Translations under genes and position numbers: made by a program
Notes under the pieces: model-generated
The model's database searches: none
Told to the model about the DNA's origin: nothing
The model's input: only the letters and a program-made list of their open reading frames with translations
From: Hymenobacter guriensis
Lineage (GTDB): Bacteria; Bacteroidota; Bacteroidia; Cytophagales; Hymenobacteraceae
Assembly (NCBI RefSeq): GCF_015773195.1
Contig: NZ_JADWYK010000010.1
Location: 1-64,000 of the forward strand
DNA: 64,000 bases
Direction: 5' to 3'
Part shown: piece by piece, positions 7,217 through 17,321 of the stretch
Layout: the number at the start of each line of letters is the position of its first letter
Position numbering within the stretch: position 1 is the first letter of the stretch

Positions 7217-10200
7217 TTAGTGGACAACTAGACGCTTATTCACCACGACGCCGTTCGTTTCCAGGCGCACGGTGTACACGCCCTGGGCCAAACCCTGCAC
7301 GCTCAACTCAGTACGTAGACCCGTCGCTGTCGTGGCCACCGCCTGGCGGCGAACCACCTGGCCCAGGCTATTGAGCACCTGTACAGTGGTCGTCTTGCCC
7401 ACCAGCTGACGCGGGGCCAGCAGCGTGACGGTGGTACTGGCCGGATTCGGGTACAAGGACACCTGCGCGGCCAAGGCAGCGGCCGCGCTGCCCGTGGGCA
7501 CAAGCGCGCCGAAGTGCAGTGAGAAGCGCCCGGTGAGCTGCGCGGCGCCGCTGGTCGAGAAGGAGTAAGCGCTCAGCTGCTGCAGGTTAATCTGCTGCCC
7601 CGTCACGGCGTCGTGCAGGTACACGGTTTGATCTGCTAGATTATGCAGCTCGGCCGCACGCAGCGAGTAGGCGCCGGCTGTGGGTACCTGCACCGTGAGT
7701 GGGACGATCGTGGCTTGCTGGGTTAACGGCAGGCCATTAATAGCCAGGTTGGTGCCGGCAGCTACCGAGGACAGGTTTAGGCCCGTCGTATTGAGCAGCT
7801 TCTCGGCGTCGTAGTGGTTGTCCACCTCGGCCGTCGCTCCGGCTTCAAAGTACACGAAGGTTGGCTCCTGTATGCCCTTCGCCGATACCAGCTCCAGCTG
7901 CACGGCAGGCCGGGTATCGGCCGCTGCCCGCTGGAAGGTGGGATTGCTGTAGGTGGTAGTCCGCCAGGTGCTGAGGAAGCTAAAGGCCGGCACGGTTTGC
8001 GTGACGCGCACGAAGAAGCCCTGCATAGAAGGGATCAGCCCACCCGGCAGCGTACCAAAGCCGTTGGCGTAGAACTGGTAGGTGCCGTTGTACTGATCAC
8101 TGGACTTGAACACGTACACGGCATCGCGCACGCCGGCGGGCAGGTCGGTGCGGACTTTCGTCCAATCCAGCGGCGCCGGATACGGGTTGCCCAGCAAGTG
8201 CCAGCCCGAGTTGGCCTGGTTGCCGCGCGAGAGGGCCCCCACGGCTACGGTACCCGTATTGAGCGTGCCCACCAGATCGACTTTTTCACTGGCCGCCAAG
8301 TTGACCGTATAGCCCCGGCCCCGTTCCAGCGGCGTATTCAGACTGGCCGGCGAGAAGTAGCCATAGTTCTGGGAGCGGGTCGTGGCGGAGGTGCCCACGA
8401 TACGGGATTCATCATACCCGTAGACCGTCGGGAAGGGCGTGGCTTTGCTGCCCAGCGTGTTGTAGGCCGGGTTGACGACGGGGGTGAAACCACTCGTCCC
8501 GAGGTCCGCGACCGTGGTGCTTTGTACCGGTGAGCTGTAGTGGCGGTAGCCCAGCCCCGGGTTCAGGCTTGGATCGATGTAGCGCTGTACGGTGGCGGTG
8601 CCCACCACGCTGCCGCCAGAGTTAACCACCATGGCTGTGCTGGTAGCGTCTGACTCCAGCACGAAGTCATTGCCGTTCGTGCTCAGGTTGCCGGTGAGCG
8701 TGAGCAGGCGGCGCACCGAGGCCCCGGCCGAGGTGCTTACCTGGGCCGTGTTGCTGTTCACCGTCAGGTTCCAGAAGCGCACGCGCGAAGAACCCAATAC
8801 GTTTGCTAGCGTGCTCGAACCCAGAACGACTGTGCCACCTGCCGGCGCGAAGGAGCCGTTATTGGTCAGATTGCCCCGCACGTCCACCGTACCGCCACTC
8901 ATGCTCAGCGTCGCGCCTGAGTTGAGGGTCAGGTGACGCACCGAGGCCACAGTAGACGCGATGAGCGGCATACGCTGGGCAGTGCCGGGGATGGTCGCAT
9001 TCAGGGTCGTGGTGGGCACAACGGCGGGCGTCCAGTTGCCGGCCGTGTACCAGTCGGTGCTGATGCTGCCTGTCCAGGTCACGCTCGTCGGCGCCAGGGT
9101 CAGCGCGTACGTGTTCGAGGCGGCGTTGCCGTTGCTGGCTGCATCCTGTGAGCTGTTGCCGAAGACAGTGACTGTGGTAGCGGTGCCGGGCGTTGTCGGC
9201 GTCACGTTGAAGGTGTAGGTCGTGCCCGAGCCGGCGAAGCTCGATACGGTCCCGTTGGTCACCAGCAGGTCCCCGGCCACGAAGCCCGTTACGCTCTCCG
9301 AGAAGGTCGCCGTGAAAGCGAAGGGTGAGGTACTGGTGCTGCTACCGCTGGCGGCAGTCGAGCTGCTCAGCGTCACCGTCGGGGCCGTCTGGTCCACGGT
9401 AAAGGTGATGGTAGCGGTTTGGCCGCTCACGGCCTCGCCCGGGCTCTGGGCCGTGGCGTAAGCCTGGTAGGTGGCGGGGGGCAAAGCCGCGCTGCTAAAG
9501 GTGCCGCCCGCTGTAGCGGCTAACGTGAACGTCTGGAAAGCGCCGCCGTTTTGGCTCACGTACACCCGTACCGAACTGCCCGCAGGGGCCGTGCCACTGA
9601 TCGACACGGACTGATTGGTGATACTGCCGTTGGCCGGTGAGGTGATGACCGGGGCTGCCGTCTGGGCTTGCTCGTAGGTAATGCTGAACTGGCTAGCCGC
9701 CGCGTTGCCCGTGTTGTTGGCATCGAAGGCCGAGTTGGCCGGCACGTTCACCGTCACCGCGCCGTCGCCATTAGGGGCCACGACGAAGGTATAGGTCGTG
9801 CCCGAGCCGGCGAAATTCGCCATCGAGCCATTCGTCACGGCCACGTCGCTGGCCGTGAAATCCGTCACGCTCTGCGAGAACGTCACGGTCACCGGAATCG
9901 GCGCGGTGCTGGTCGGGTTCGGGGCCGTGCTGCTGATGCTGGCCGTCAGGGCCGGGGCCGTCACGCTGAACGCGGCTGAGGTGAAGGTGCTGTAGGCATT
10001 GCTGTTCGGCTGAATGGTGCCGAGGTACACGCCGTTGAGGAATACGTTCAGCGCCTGATCAAGCGTGGTGCAGCAGATGCGCTGCGCGGCCTGGAAGCTC
10101 ACTTGGTAGTTGCCGCCCGTGGGCAGAGCCAGTTTCTGTTGCAACTGGCCGTTGCTACCGCCGTTACTCTGCACGAAGGCCACAGCGCTGCCGTTTGGAA

Positions 10201-13200
10201 TGGGCGTAGTTGGGGTGAAGGCACTGCCCTCCTCGGCGATGCCCGCCAGTGCGTTGAACGTCCAGCTGGCACCTGTAGGGGTGTAGCCGTAGTTGCCATT
10301 GGCGAGTGGATTATGGGTTTCAAAGCTGCCGTTCTGCAAGCCATTGGCGAAGGCCGTCCCGCCGCTGAGTACCTGCACCACATCCACGAAAGCCGTCACG
10401 TCGCTGCCCGTGCCGCCCGTGCCCACGATGGCAAGCTGCGGTTGGGCCGCGAAGCTCTTGGTAATGTCGTACACTTCCCCCGAGGTATAGGGTACGTTGG
10501 TAATCGTGGGCATTACGCCCGTGCCGTTGTTCACGTCCAAGCGGATGGCGCCGTTGCCACTGCCCGTATTCACCGTCACGGTGTAGGTCATGCCCGAGCC
10601 CGAAACGCTGCTGACCGAGGCACCACTGATGGAACCGTGGTTGGACAAGGAGAAGTTGTCGGTGCTAACGCCCGTCACGCTGGCCGCGAAGACAACCCGG
10701 TAGCGCACCTGGGCCGTGGCCGTGGGCGAGGGCGTCAGGCGCGTCACCGAGGCGACGGTTGTAGTAGGCGCCGTGTAGGTAAGGCTGTACTGCGTGGCCG
10801 CCGTGTTGAGGTTGCCGGCGGCGTCCTGGGCCACCGTAGCCGGTACGTTCACCGTTTTCGTGCCGTTGCCGCTGGGTATCAGGCTGAAGGTGTAGGTCGT
10901 GCCCGAGCCCGAGAAGTTTGAAACCGTGCCGCCGCTTACCGTCAGGTCGCCCTGCACAAAGCCCGTTACACTCTCTGAGAACGTCACTGTAAAGGGAATA
11001 GGCGAGGTGCCTGTTCCGCCGCCGTTCGTATTGCCCGAACTGGTAATGCTCACGGACGGCGCTGTATCATCCACATCGGTCACGTTCACCGTCACCGTCG
11101 CTGAGGCGCTGGCGGCGGGGGCGGCGTTGTCAGTCACCTGCACCGTCAGGCTGTAGGTGGGAGTGGCTTCAAAGTCGAGGGCCGCCGAATGGGCCACCGT
11201 CAGCTGGCCCGTCGCGCTGTTGATAGCGAAGGCCCCGGCGGTATTGCCCGCCGTGATGGCATACGTCAACGTTTGGCCAGCGTCCGCATCCGAAGCCGCA
11301 ATAACGGCGCCCACGTTCGTGCCGTTGGCTGCGTTCTCGGCGATGCTGCGCGTCTGGCTGCTGATGGTCGGCGCGGTGTTGGCCGTGCCCGTTACCTGAA
11401 TCAGGTCAAAGGCAAACTCGGCTCTTGAGTCGTCGTTAATCAGCTCCAGTTTGAAGTCCACCAATTGCCCGTTGGCATCAGCCGGAATACTAAAGTCAAA
11501 GTTGGTGAGCGAGGGACTGAGCGTGGCTGTCCCAGCAGGCAGTGTGGGCAAGCTGGCCAAGTCCTCTGTCCGGTCCTGGCGCAGGTCGCCGGTGCCGTTG
11601 ATGCTGGCCGTAGTGCCGCGGAACGAGCCGAACAGCTTCCAGGTGCCGCTGCTGCCCCCTGTGCGGTAGTACAGCATAAACGAGTCGGTATTCTGCCACG
11701 ATGCCGTGCTGCCTGACTCCGCTCCTAGCCGAATTTGGAAGTGCAGATTGCTATAGCTGGTCGCATCCAATTGCTGGGTTTCCAGCCGGCCGACGCCTGA
11801 CGGATTCTGGCCGGACTTGATATTGACCCCGTACCAGAAGAAGCTGTTGCTGATGTTGCTGAACGTTACGGCCCCTGTCTCATACGGCGTATTGCTGGTG
11901 CGCGTGAAGGCGAAGGCGGTGCCATTGCCACCGGAGCCGACAAAGGCATTTGAGCCGTAGCGCACGCCCTCCCCGTCGGTGGTAAAGTCTTCCGTATACG
12001 GCAGCGTAGCTGGGCCGCCCAGGATGGCCTTCACCAGCACCGTGCGATTCAGGCCCGTACTGGTAGAGGCCCCGTTCTTGACGACGAATTGGATAGCGCG
12101 GTTACCGCTGCGGGCCGTGGTGAGGTTGGAGTTTTTGTACGTAACCGTACGCAGCGCGGCCTGGTAGTTGGCTACTGAGGTGGTACCCGAAAGTGTCAGT
12201 ACGCCGGTGCCGCTGTCAAAGGAGCCCGTAATGCCGTTCTGGTTGGTGAAAAGCAGTTGGTCCTCCGTCGCTCTCAGGCCACTGATGATGGATACCGTAG
12301 CGCCCGTAAGGTTAGCGCCCTCCGGGTTGGTGGCGACGATGCTATTGGTAATCTGCGTAGCCGCGCTGCCTTCGGTGTAGTTAACTGTGCCGGTCTGGGC
12401 ATCGGCCAGCGTAGGCGGCTGAACCGTGGTGGGTGTGCCGACGACGCGGATGTTGTCAAAGGCTATTTCATGGCTGGTACCGCGCTGGTCAAGGACGACG
12501 CGCACGATCAAGGACGATGGCGAACCAGGAATGCCAATATTGCTACCATTGCCACCGGGGCCAAAGGTATAGTCGGTCAGTTTGTAGTTGAGCGTAGCCC
12601 TGTCTTCATCGTTTACATCATCGTTCCGATTGTAATCCAGCTCCATATACCCGCTGGAGCCGTTGTTATTGTTGCCCTTAAACCGCCCGATGGTGGTAAA
12701 ATTGGCCCCGTTATCGGTGGAGTATTGGATTTCAATCTTATCGTCCGCTTGAAAGGAACCCGCAGTCGGGGTAGCAGCCGCTCCGCTGGCCCCGACCGAA
12801 CCTGGTCCACGAGGGTCCGCCAGCGCGACAATTACCTTGATATCGGTATAGCCGCTAGCGTTGAAGGCATTGAGCGTCACATGGCCGGGGTCACGTGCGT
12901 ACGCTGTTCCGGTCTGGTTGGTGCCCCGCACGCCTTCTGCAATCCAAAAATTGCCCGTGTAGGGCGTCGCGGAGGCGTCATTGTTTCGGATGGTAACCGG
13001 GTCCGACGCATTGCCTAAGGAGTAATTCGACGCATCAGGGTTGTGTGCGGGATTGATGGTCGTAATGGTAAAATACTGGTTGTTGCCAAGCGAAACACCC
13101 GTGCCCCGAAAGTCGAAGGTATTCGATGTGTAGTTGTCTTCGTCGTCTGTTTCAAATGATTGGCTTCGGATAACTGACTGGGCCCAAAGGCTGGGACTTA

Positions 13201-13243
13201 GGCCCAGCAGCAAAGCCAGCCATAGGAGTAGGATTCTTTTCAT
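7217..13243 (-). CDS. giant T9SS-secreted multidomain adhesin-like protein, 2008 aa
   Basis: Signal peptide in residues 1-22. Residues about 23-270 form a lectin-like or jelly-roll region ending in EIAFDNIRVVG. A second such region lies at about 415-620. A cadherin-type domain is at about 625-725 (ATGQLTVAHSAALDFE). Three bacterial Ig-like repeats recur near 760, 1134 and 1321, each with VTFS.SVT.F...D. and GSGTTYTF. An anchor-like region begins near 1398 (WTGSISTDWYTAGNW). Residues about 1925-2008 are the type IX secretion sorting domain (SLYPNPASTTV, LNSLGQVV, LAQGVYTVRL, KRLVVH). Exported by Sec then T9SS and probably attached to the surface; a role in adhesion or gliding is inferred, ligand unknown. 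Confidence 0.88.
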   Translation of the reverse strand: MKRILLLWLALLLGLSPSLWAQSVIRSQSFETDDEDNYTSNTFDFRGTGVSLGNNQYFTITTINPAHNPDASNYSLGNASDPVTIRNNDASATPYTGNFWIAEGVRGTNQTGTAYARDPGHVTLNAFNASGYTDIKVIVALADPRGPGSVGASGAAATPTAGSFQADDKIEIQYSTDNGANFTTIGRFKGNNNNGSSGYMELDYNRNDDVNDEDRATLNYKLTDYTFGPGGNGSNIGIPGSPSSLIVRVVLDQRGTSHEIAFDNIRVVGTPTTVQPPTLADAQTGTVNYTEGSAATQITNSIVATNPEGANLTGATVSIISGLRATEDQLLFTNQNGITGSFDSGTGVLTLSGTTSVANYQAALRTVTYKNSNLTTARSGNRAIQFVVKNGASTSTGLNRTVLVKAILGGPATLPYTEDFTTDGEGVRYGSNAFVGSGGNGTAFAFTRTSNTPYETGAVTFSNISNSFFWYGVNIKSGQNPSGVGRLETQQLDATSYSNLHFQIRLGAESGSTASWQNTDSFMLYYRTGGSSGTWKLFGSFRGTTASINGTGDLRQDRTEDLASLPTLPAGTATLSPSLTNFDFSIPADANGQLVDFKLELINDDSRAEFAFDLIQVTGTANTAPTISSQTRSIAENAANGTNVGAVIAASDADAGQTLTYAITAGNTAGAFAINSATGQLTVAHSAALDFEATPTYSLTVQVTDNAAPAASASATVTVNVTDVDDTAPSVSITSSGNTNGGGTGTSPIPFTVTFSESVTGFVQGDLTVSGGTVSNFSGSGTTYTFSLIPSGNGTKTVNVPATVAQDAAGNLNTAATQYSLTYTAPTTTVASVTRLTPSPTATAQVRYRVVFAASVTGVSTDNFSLSNHGSISGASVSSVSGSGMTYTVTVNTGSGNGAIRLDVNNGTGVMPTITNVPYTSGEVYDITKSFAAQPQLAIVGTGGTGSDVTAFVDVVQVLSGGTAFANGLQNGSFETHNPLANGNYGYTPTGASWTFNALAGIAEEGSAFTPTTPIPNGSAVAFVQSNGGSNGQLQQKLALPTGGNYQVSFQAAQRICCTTLDQALNVFLNGVYLGTIQPNSNAYSTFTSAAFSVTAPALTASISSTAPNPTSTAPIPVTVTFSQSVTDFTASDVAVTNGSMANFAGSGTTYTFVVAPNGDGAVTVNVPANSAFDANNTGNAAASQFSITYEQAQTAAPVITSPANGSITNQSVSISGTAPAGSSVRVYVSQNGGAFQTFTLAATAGGTFSSAALPPATYQAYATAQSPGEAVSGQTATITFTVDQTAPTVTLSSSTAASGSSTSTSPFAFTATFSESVTGFVAGDLLVTNGTVSSFAGSGTTYTFNVTPTTPGTATTVTVFGNSSQDAASNGNAASNTYALTLAPTSVTWTGSISTDWYTAGNWTPAVVPTTTLNATIPGTAQRMPLIASTVASVRHLTLNSGATLSMSGGTVDVRGNLTNNGSFAPAGGTVVLGSSTLANVLGSSRVRFWNLTVNSNTAQVSTSAGASVRRLLTLTGNLSTNGNDFVLESDATSTAMVVNSGGSVVGTATVQRYIDPSLNPGLGYRHYSSPVQSTTVADLGTSGFTPVVNPAYNTLGSKATPFPTVYGYDESRIVGTSATTRSQNYGYFSPASLNTPLERGRGYTVNLAASEKVDLVGTLNTGTVAVGALSRGNQANSGWHLLGNPYPAPLDWTKVRTDLPAGVRDAVYVFKSSDQYNGTYQFYANGFGTLPGGLIPSMQGFFVRVTQTVPAFSFLSTWRTTTYSNPTFQRAAADTRPAVQLELVSAKGIQEPTFVYFEAGATAEVDNHYDAEKLLNTTGLNLSSVAAGTNLAINGLPLTQQATIVPLTVQVPTAGAYSLRAAELHNLADQTVYLHDAVTGQQINLQQLSAYSFSTSGAAQLTGRFSLHFGALVPTGSAAAALAAQVSLYPNPASTTVTLLAPRQLVGKTTTVQVLNSLGQVVRRQAVATTATGLRTELSVQGLAQGVYTVRLETNGVVVNKRLVVH

Positions 13244-13294
13244 AAGGAAGGAATTTATGGGTGAAGAGAAGAGTGTAAAAAATGGCTTAAGGAG

Positions 13295-14236
13295 TCATCG
13301 TTGAAATTCGTTCAAAACCTCTCCGACTCCCACCCCAAGCTGCATCAGCTGCAGGCCGGTGAAGTAGCCTTCGTCAAGGGCTACCATGTCGAGGCGGAGC
13401 GCCTCGCCCGCTCCGCAGGCTACCCACAGGCCCGCCGTCCTATCGGCATGCAGCACAGTGCCGGGTGTTGCCGGCCCGGTAGCCGCCTGGGGGTGGGGTG
13501 TCACGCTGAGCAGGCGCAGGGGCTGCCCGCGTAGGGTGGCCAAGGCTCCCCGGTTCCAGGGGTTGGTCGCCCGCACCAGCCGCTCAATGGCCACGGCCGG
13601 CTCGCTCCAGCGCACGCACACATCGGCCAGGGCCGGACGGGGCCAGTAGCGGGCCGGTGCGCCCTCCTGGGCCACAGGTGTCAGTAGTGGGGCTTGGCCG
13701 CGCAGGCTGGCTAGCAGGTGCAGGGCTACAGGGGCAGCCCGCCCGGCCAGCTGGGCCCGGTGCAGGCCGTGGGTATCGCCCGGCCCGATGGGTACCGGCT
13801 CGGTCAGTACTACAGGGCCGGTGTCAAAGTCGGCGTCCATGCGGTGTACGGTCACGGCCCCGGTGGCTTCGCCGTTGCGCAGCAGCCAGAACAGGGGCTC
13901 GGGGCCGCGGTAGGCAGGCAGGGGCGCCAGGTGGAAATTAAGAAACCCCTGCGGAGGAAGCGCCAGCACCGCCGCCGGAATGCGCCAGGGTAGGGTGAAT
14001 ACCAGCACGGCTTCTATTGCCAAGGGTTCGAGCCAGGCGGCGAGGTCGGCCCCCAACTGCTGCCTGGCTAGCCGTGTTATGGGCAGGCCCAGCGCGGCCA
14101 CTTGCTGCGCCAGCTGATCGGTTTCCGCCTCGGGAGGACAGTAAGGCACGGCCACCGCCGCCACGCCGCCCTGAGCAGCCAGGGCCTGCAGGGCAGGCCA
14201 GCCTAACGCGCTGCTAATGATGACGGCAACTTGCAT
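13295..14236 (-). CDS. formyltransferase-family protein (Fmt-like), 313 aa
   Basis: The N-terminal domain matches formyl_trans_N: NFHLAPLPAYRGPEPLFW carries the catalytic Asn and His and DADFDTGPVV the catalytic Asp, so the 10-formyl-THF-dependent triad is intact. The C-terminal half (from about 210) resembles the Fmt C-terminal OB-like domain (NPWNRGALATLRGQPLRLL). It is a paralogue of methionyl-tRNA formyltransferase or of sugar/amino-acid N-formyltransferases. I chose the ATG at 14236 (MQVAVIISSALG), which starts the Rossmann strand; an ORF extension of seven residues upstream is possible. It sits between the adhesin and three tail-collar proteins, an unusual setting for a housekeeping fmt. 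Confidence 0.75.
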   Translation of the reverse strand: MQVAVIISSALGWPALQALAAQGGVAAVAVPYCPPEAETDQLAQQVAALGLPITRLARQQLGADLAAWLEPLAIEAVLVFTLPWRIPAAVLALPPQGFLNFHLAPLPAYRGPEPLFWLLRNGEATGAVTVHRMDADFDTGPVVLTEPVPIGPGDTHGLHRAQLAGRAAPVALHLLASLRGQAPLLTPVAQEGAPARYWPRPALADVCVRWSEPAVAIERLVRATNPWNRGALATLRGQPLRLLSVTPHPQAATGPATPGTVLHADRTAGLWVACGAGEALRLDMVALDEGYFTGLQLMQLGVGVGEVLNEFQR

Positions 14237-14313
14237 GAGACAAAAAGTAAAGCCCAAACAACCCGTGCCGGGCTACAGCCGGCGCGGGTTGTTTCCGGGC
14301 AGCTTATGCAGCC

Positions 14314-14856
14314 TTAGCCGGGGGAAGGATAAATGCCTTGCAGGGCAATGGCGTAGTTAAGGGCCATAAAGGGCTGGCGGTTTTCGTGGGGCTGGCTGCC
14401 CCCGGCCGACGCTAGCGTGCCAGTCAGTGCTGCGCCCATGTTGGCGTTAATAGTGCCGGTGGCGTAGGGCGTTACAACGGGGGTACTGGCCATGGTGGCC
14501 GGGAAGCTATTATCCGGACTGGCGCTGTCGGCATCGCCCCCAATGTTCAGCGTCCCCGTAAAGGCATGGTCGTGCCCAGGCATTTGCGCAACCGTAAGAC
14601 TGACGCTTTCCGTGCCAGCCATTTGACCCATGCTGTAATCGGTGCCGACGGGCGAACGACCCTGGCCTACAGCTACTCGGCCGCGCAGGTCGGGCAGTTT
14701 GAAGGTCGTGACGCCGTCGCCTCCGTATTGCGTACCCAGCAGGGCAAACAGGGCCTGATTCTGATTAATGGGCATGAGCTGGCCCTGGCAGTAAGCCCAG
14801 CCGCGTGGCGCCCGGGGAAAGCTCATCAGGCGGATTTCACCAAGAAAATTCTCCAT
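14314..14856 (-). CDS. tail-collar domain protein (MdpB-like) 1, 180 aa
   Basis: The N-terminus MENFLGEIRLMSFPRAPRGW, then CQGQLMPINQNQALFALLG, YGGDGVTTFKLPDLRGRV, is the phage tail collar domain. The rest is a Gly/Thr-rich beta region ending in HENRQPFMALNYAIALQGIYP, a signature of bacterial microcystin-dependent-protein-like (Mdp) proteins. No other phage structural gene lies nearby. Three paralogues stand in tandem on the same strand; this is the most downstream. Confidence 0.85.
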   Translation of the reverse strand: MENFLGEIRLMSFPRAPRGWAYCQGQLMPINQNQALFALLGTQYGGDGVTTFKLPDLRGRVAVGQGRSPVGTDYSMGQMAGTESVSLTVAQMPGHDHAFTGTLNIGGDADSASPDNSFPATMASTPVVTPYATGTINANMGAALTGTLASAGGSQPHENRQPFMALNYAIALQGIYPSPG

Positions 14857-14894
14857 AGAATTGCGATGCAGATGCGGGGATGAAAGAAAAAGCG

Positions 14895-15434
14895 TTAGTC
14901 GAAGGAGGGGTAAATACCCTGCAACGCAATGATGTAATTCAGGGCCAGTACCGGCTGAATGTTGTTGTGGGGCTGCCCTCCGCCTGCAGGAGTCGAGCGG
15001 CCTGTCACGGTACCGGCGTTCAGGGTCTGGCCTGAGGACGCGGCCGCGTAAGCCTTGGCGCCCTGCTCCCCATAATAGGCCCCGGCAGGACTGGCCTGGG
15101 CCGTGCCCCCCGTGATGGCGTTGACGTTGATGTTAAAAATCGGATGTTGATGCACCGGCATTTCCAGCGTGGTGAGCGTGACCGTCTCCTGACCGGCGGC
15201 CATGCCAACGGGGTAGTTTGTGCCCTGCATGCTTTGCCCCTGGCCGACAACGACCCGGCTCTGCAGGCTCGGTACAGCGAAGGACTGCTGCCCATCGCCG
15301 CCGTACGTGGTGCCAATAAGGGTGTACAGCGCGTCATAGTCGCTGATAGCCAGTAGCTGGCCATTGCAAAGGGCCCAGCCCTGGGGAGCATAATTGCCGG
15401 CGAAAACGCGGATTTCTCCGAGGTAATTATCCAT
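14895..15434 (-). CDS. tail-collar domain protein (MdpB-like) 2, 179 aa
   Basis: Same architecture as its neighbours: MDNYLGEIRVFAGNYAPQGW, CNGQLLAISDYDALYTLIG, YGGDGQQSFAVPSLQSRV, and the closing HNNIQPVLALNYIIALQGIYP. It lies 38 nt upstream of copy 1 and 36 nt downstream of copy 3. Divergence among the three copies (in particular in the loop after GQG) suggests old duplications rather than recent ones. In Bacteroidota such proteins are common in groups of three; their function is unknown, with a trimeric fibre a possible fold. Confidence 0.85.
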   Translation of the reverse strand: MDNYLGEIRVFAGNYAPQGWALCNGQLLAISDYDALYTLIGTTYGGDGQQSFAVPSLQSRVVVGQGQSMQGTNYPVGMAAGQETVTLTTLEMPVHQHPIFNINVNAITGGTAQASPAGAYYGEQGAKAYAAASSGQTLNAGTVTGRSTPAGGGQPHNNIQPVLALNYIIALQGIYPSFD

Positions 15435-15470
15435 AAGTGAAAGGCAGCTGAAGTAGGCGAGTGCGAGAGG

Positions 15471-16007
15471 TTAAGGACGCGGCGGAAAAATCCCCGACAG
15501 GCAGATGATGTAATTGATAGCCAGGTAAGGCATCTGATTGGTATGCGGCTGGTTATCACCCGCCGCCCACCCCATGCCTTTCAGCATGCTGGGGCCCATC
15601 GTACCAGTATCCGCGCTTTCGCTGTACTGGGGTTCAGTGGTAGCCGCCGGGAAGTTGCTGGTCGGGTCATTGGAGGTGCCCTCGCCGACCTGCGTCAGAA
15701 AAGTGCCGCTCAACGCATGCACGTGCGGGGGCAGCTCGGTAGGGAGCAGGGTTTCGTTTTCGCTGCCTGTCATTTGACCCAGACGGTAGTCCGTAAGCCC
15801 CGGGCCCTGGCCGGAATTGACGATGGCCTGACCACAGAGATTGGGCAGCGCGAAGGTGCTTTTGCCATCGCCGCCGTACGTGTTACCCAGAATGGAAAAC
15901 AGCGCCGTGTAACGGTTGATAGGCATAAGCTGCCCGGCACAGAAAGCCCAATTGTTCGGCGCGAATCGGAATCCGACGGCACGGATTTCGCCTACGTAAG
16001 CGTCCAT
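15471..16007 (-). CDS. tail-collar domain protein (MdpB-like) 3, 178 aa
   Basis: MDAYVGEIRAVGFRFAPNNW, CAGQLMPINRYTALFSILG, YGGDGKSTFALPNLCGQA and the ending HTNQMPYLAINYIICLSGIFP define the collar domain. The ATG at 16007 is chosen over an in-frame start 19 codons upstream because all three paralogues begin exactly here (MxxxxGEIR). It is probably the first gene of the three-gene transcript. It differs from the others in having extra acidic residues in the loop (TGSENETLLPTELPPHVH). Confidence 0.83.
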   Translation of the reverse strand: MDAYVGEIRAVGFRFAPNNWAFCAGQLMPINRYTALFSILGNTYGGDGKSTFALPNLCGQAIVNSGQGPGLTDYRLGQMTGSENETLLPTELPPHVHALSGTFLTQVGEGTSNDPTSNFPAATTEPQYSESADTGTMGPSMLKGMGWAAGDNQPHTNQMPYLAINYIICLSGIFPPRP

Positions 16008-17321
16008 AGAAAAAGGTAAGGAGGTAAAAAAGCAAGCCCGCGCACCCGCGCCGGCCCGTAACAATGCATTGAATAGCGGATGAACTCGTGCTTTGCATCC
16101 ACTCTATGGCGGCAGTAGGTTAGGCAATACCTAGTTGCTCTGCCTGCCTATTCACCTTCTGTAGCAGGATTATCCAACGGTAGTCGCCTTAAAGCCTATC
16201 CAATGTAGCACGACCACTAGCAGCCACTAGCTGTTGCGTAACCATCCGCTTATGCTGGTTGATGGATGGTCGTCTACCCACGTTTGTAGCGTTCGACGAG
16301 AGGGCATTAGCAGCAGCTGGCCGGAAAAGCAACGCTTTTTTGGTTTTTCGCTAGTACAGCAAGCCCAGTTGGGAGAGGCAAGGGGAGGGTGGTGCATAGT
16401 AATAGTGGGTGGTATGCAGGAAAAAAATAGTGAGCTACTGTCAGTTAAGATGCGTTCAAGTATTTATGCGCAACTAAAAAATGGAGACCGTTTGATAACC
16501 TGAGTAGGTACCACCGAGGTTGCGCAAGCCCGCTTTTCTTGATTCAGTCGCTAAGCGGGTGTTTTGTCTGACTTTCATTTTCAGGGGTGGGATAAATATA
16601 GCAATTCCCCTCATTCACTGGTGCCTGTTATGCAATAGTTTAGGGTATTTGGAAACGATTGCGGCTGTCATCCACCTACCAAAACCAGTCGTTGAATGAT
16701 GACCTGCGGTAGCTGACATACCAAAAGTGACATTCTGCCCTCACCCAAGACCATTGACATCCTCCATGTGGGTACTTATTGTTAAAGGTTAAGTGTTATC
16801 GTCACTCGACCAACGGATGAAAGCTGATCGAGTGCCCTCCCAGCATTTGGACAGAAAATGAACCGGTGATTTTACATCAGATCGTAAAAGCATCGAAGAG
16901 GCATAGGCAAAGGCAGTGGGTCTAAACGAAGCCACTAGGCACCCTGAGTCTGAAGAGAGAACCATAAATTACCGCGCTGCTTGACATTAATACCGGCCGA
17001 AATATCCGGTTCTGAACACCAACTGTAGTCGAAATGCAATGCGCGTTTCAAGGCAGCTAGAAGACCTATATAGCCCCCCAACTGCCTTACAGCATCCTGC
17101 CACCGAGGGCTTACCTCTGGCTGCAAGTTGCCGCCAGCTCCAAGTCAGAGCCGATAGTGGGCCACGCAAAAGCGCGGCGGGTGGAACGCTTGCGGATACT
17201 ATTGAACTACTTAGCAATAGTCCACCCTTTATAGCACTTTCTCCCAAAATGGAGCGTAGACAAAGTGTGTACACCCTATATAAAACATTGACTTTCAAAA
17301 TTATATTTTTTCATCAGACAG
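16008..17321. other. gene-poor stretch, no supported gene
   Basis: About 1.3 kb of lower GC content than its surroundings. The few open frames (for example 16234-16503 plus, 16987-17298 minus) have no recognisable protein signature and skewed composition. I see no RNA gene, strong hairpin or repeat in it. It probably represents decayed sequence plus the promoter region of the collar-protein operon. Confidence 0.5.

Noticed and set aside
7814..13018. Several long plus-strand open frames opposite the T9SS adhesin gene (for example 7814-8533, 10103-10921, 12257-13018)
   Set aside because: Antisense shadows of a GC-rich gene: Arg/Gly/His-rich, no domain, while the minus frame has signal peptide, repeated domains and sorting domain.
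14314..16007. Prophage tail module
   Set aside because: The collar-domain proteins lack any capsid, terminase, baseplate or lysis neighbour; MdpB-like sets occur as host genes in Bacteroidota.
16234..16503. 89-aa plus-strand open frame
   Set aside because: No family match, no promoter-like sequence, in AT-richer gene-poor DNA; could not be supported.
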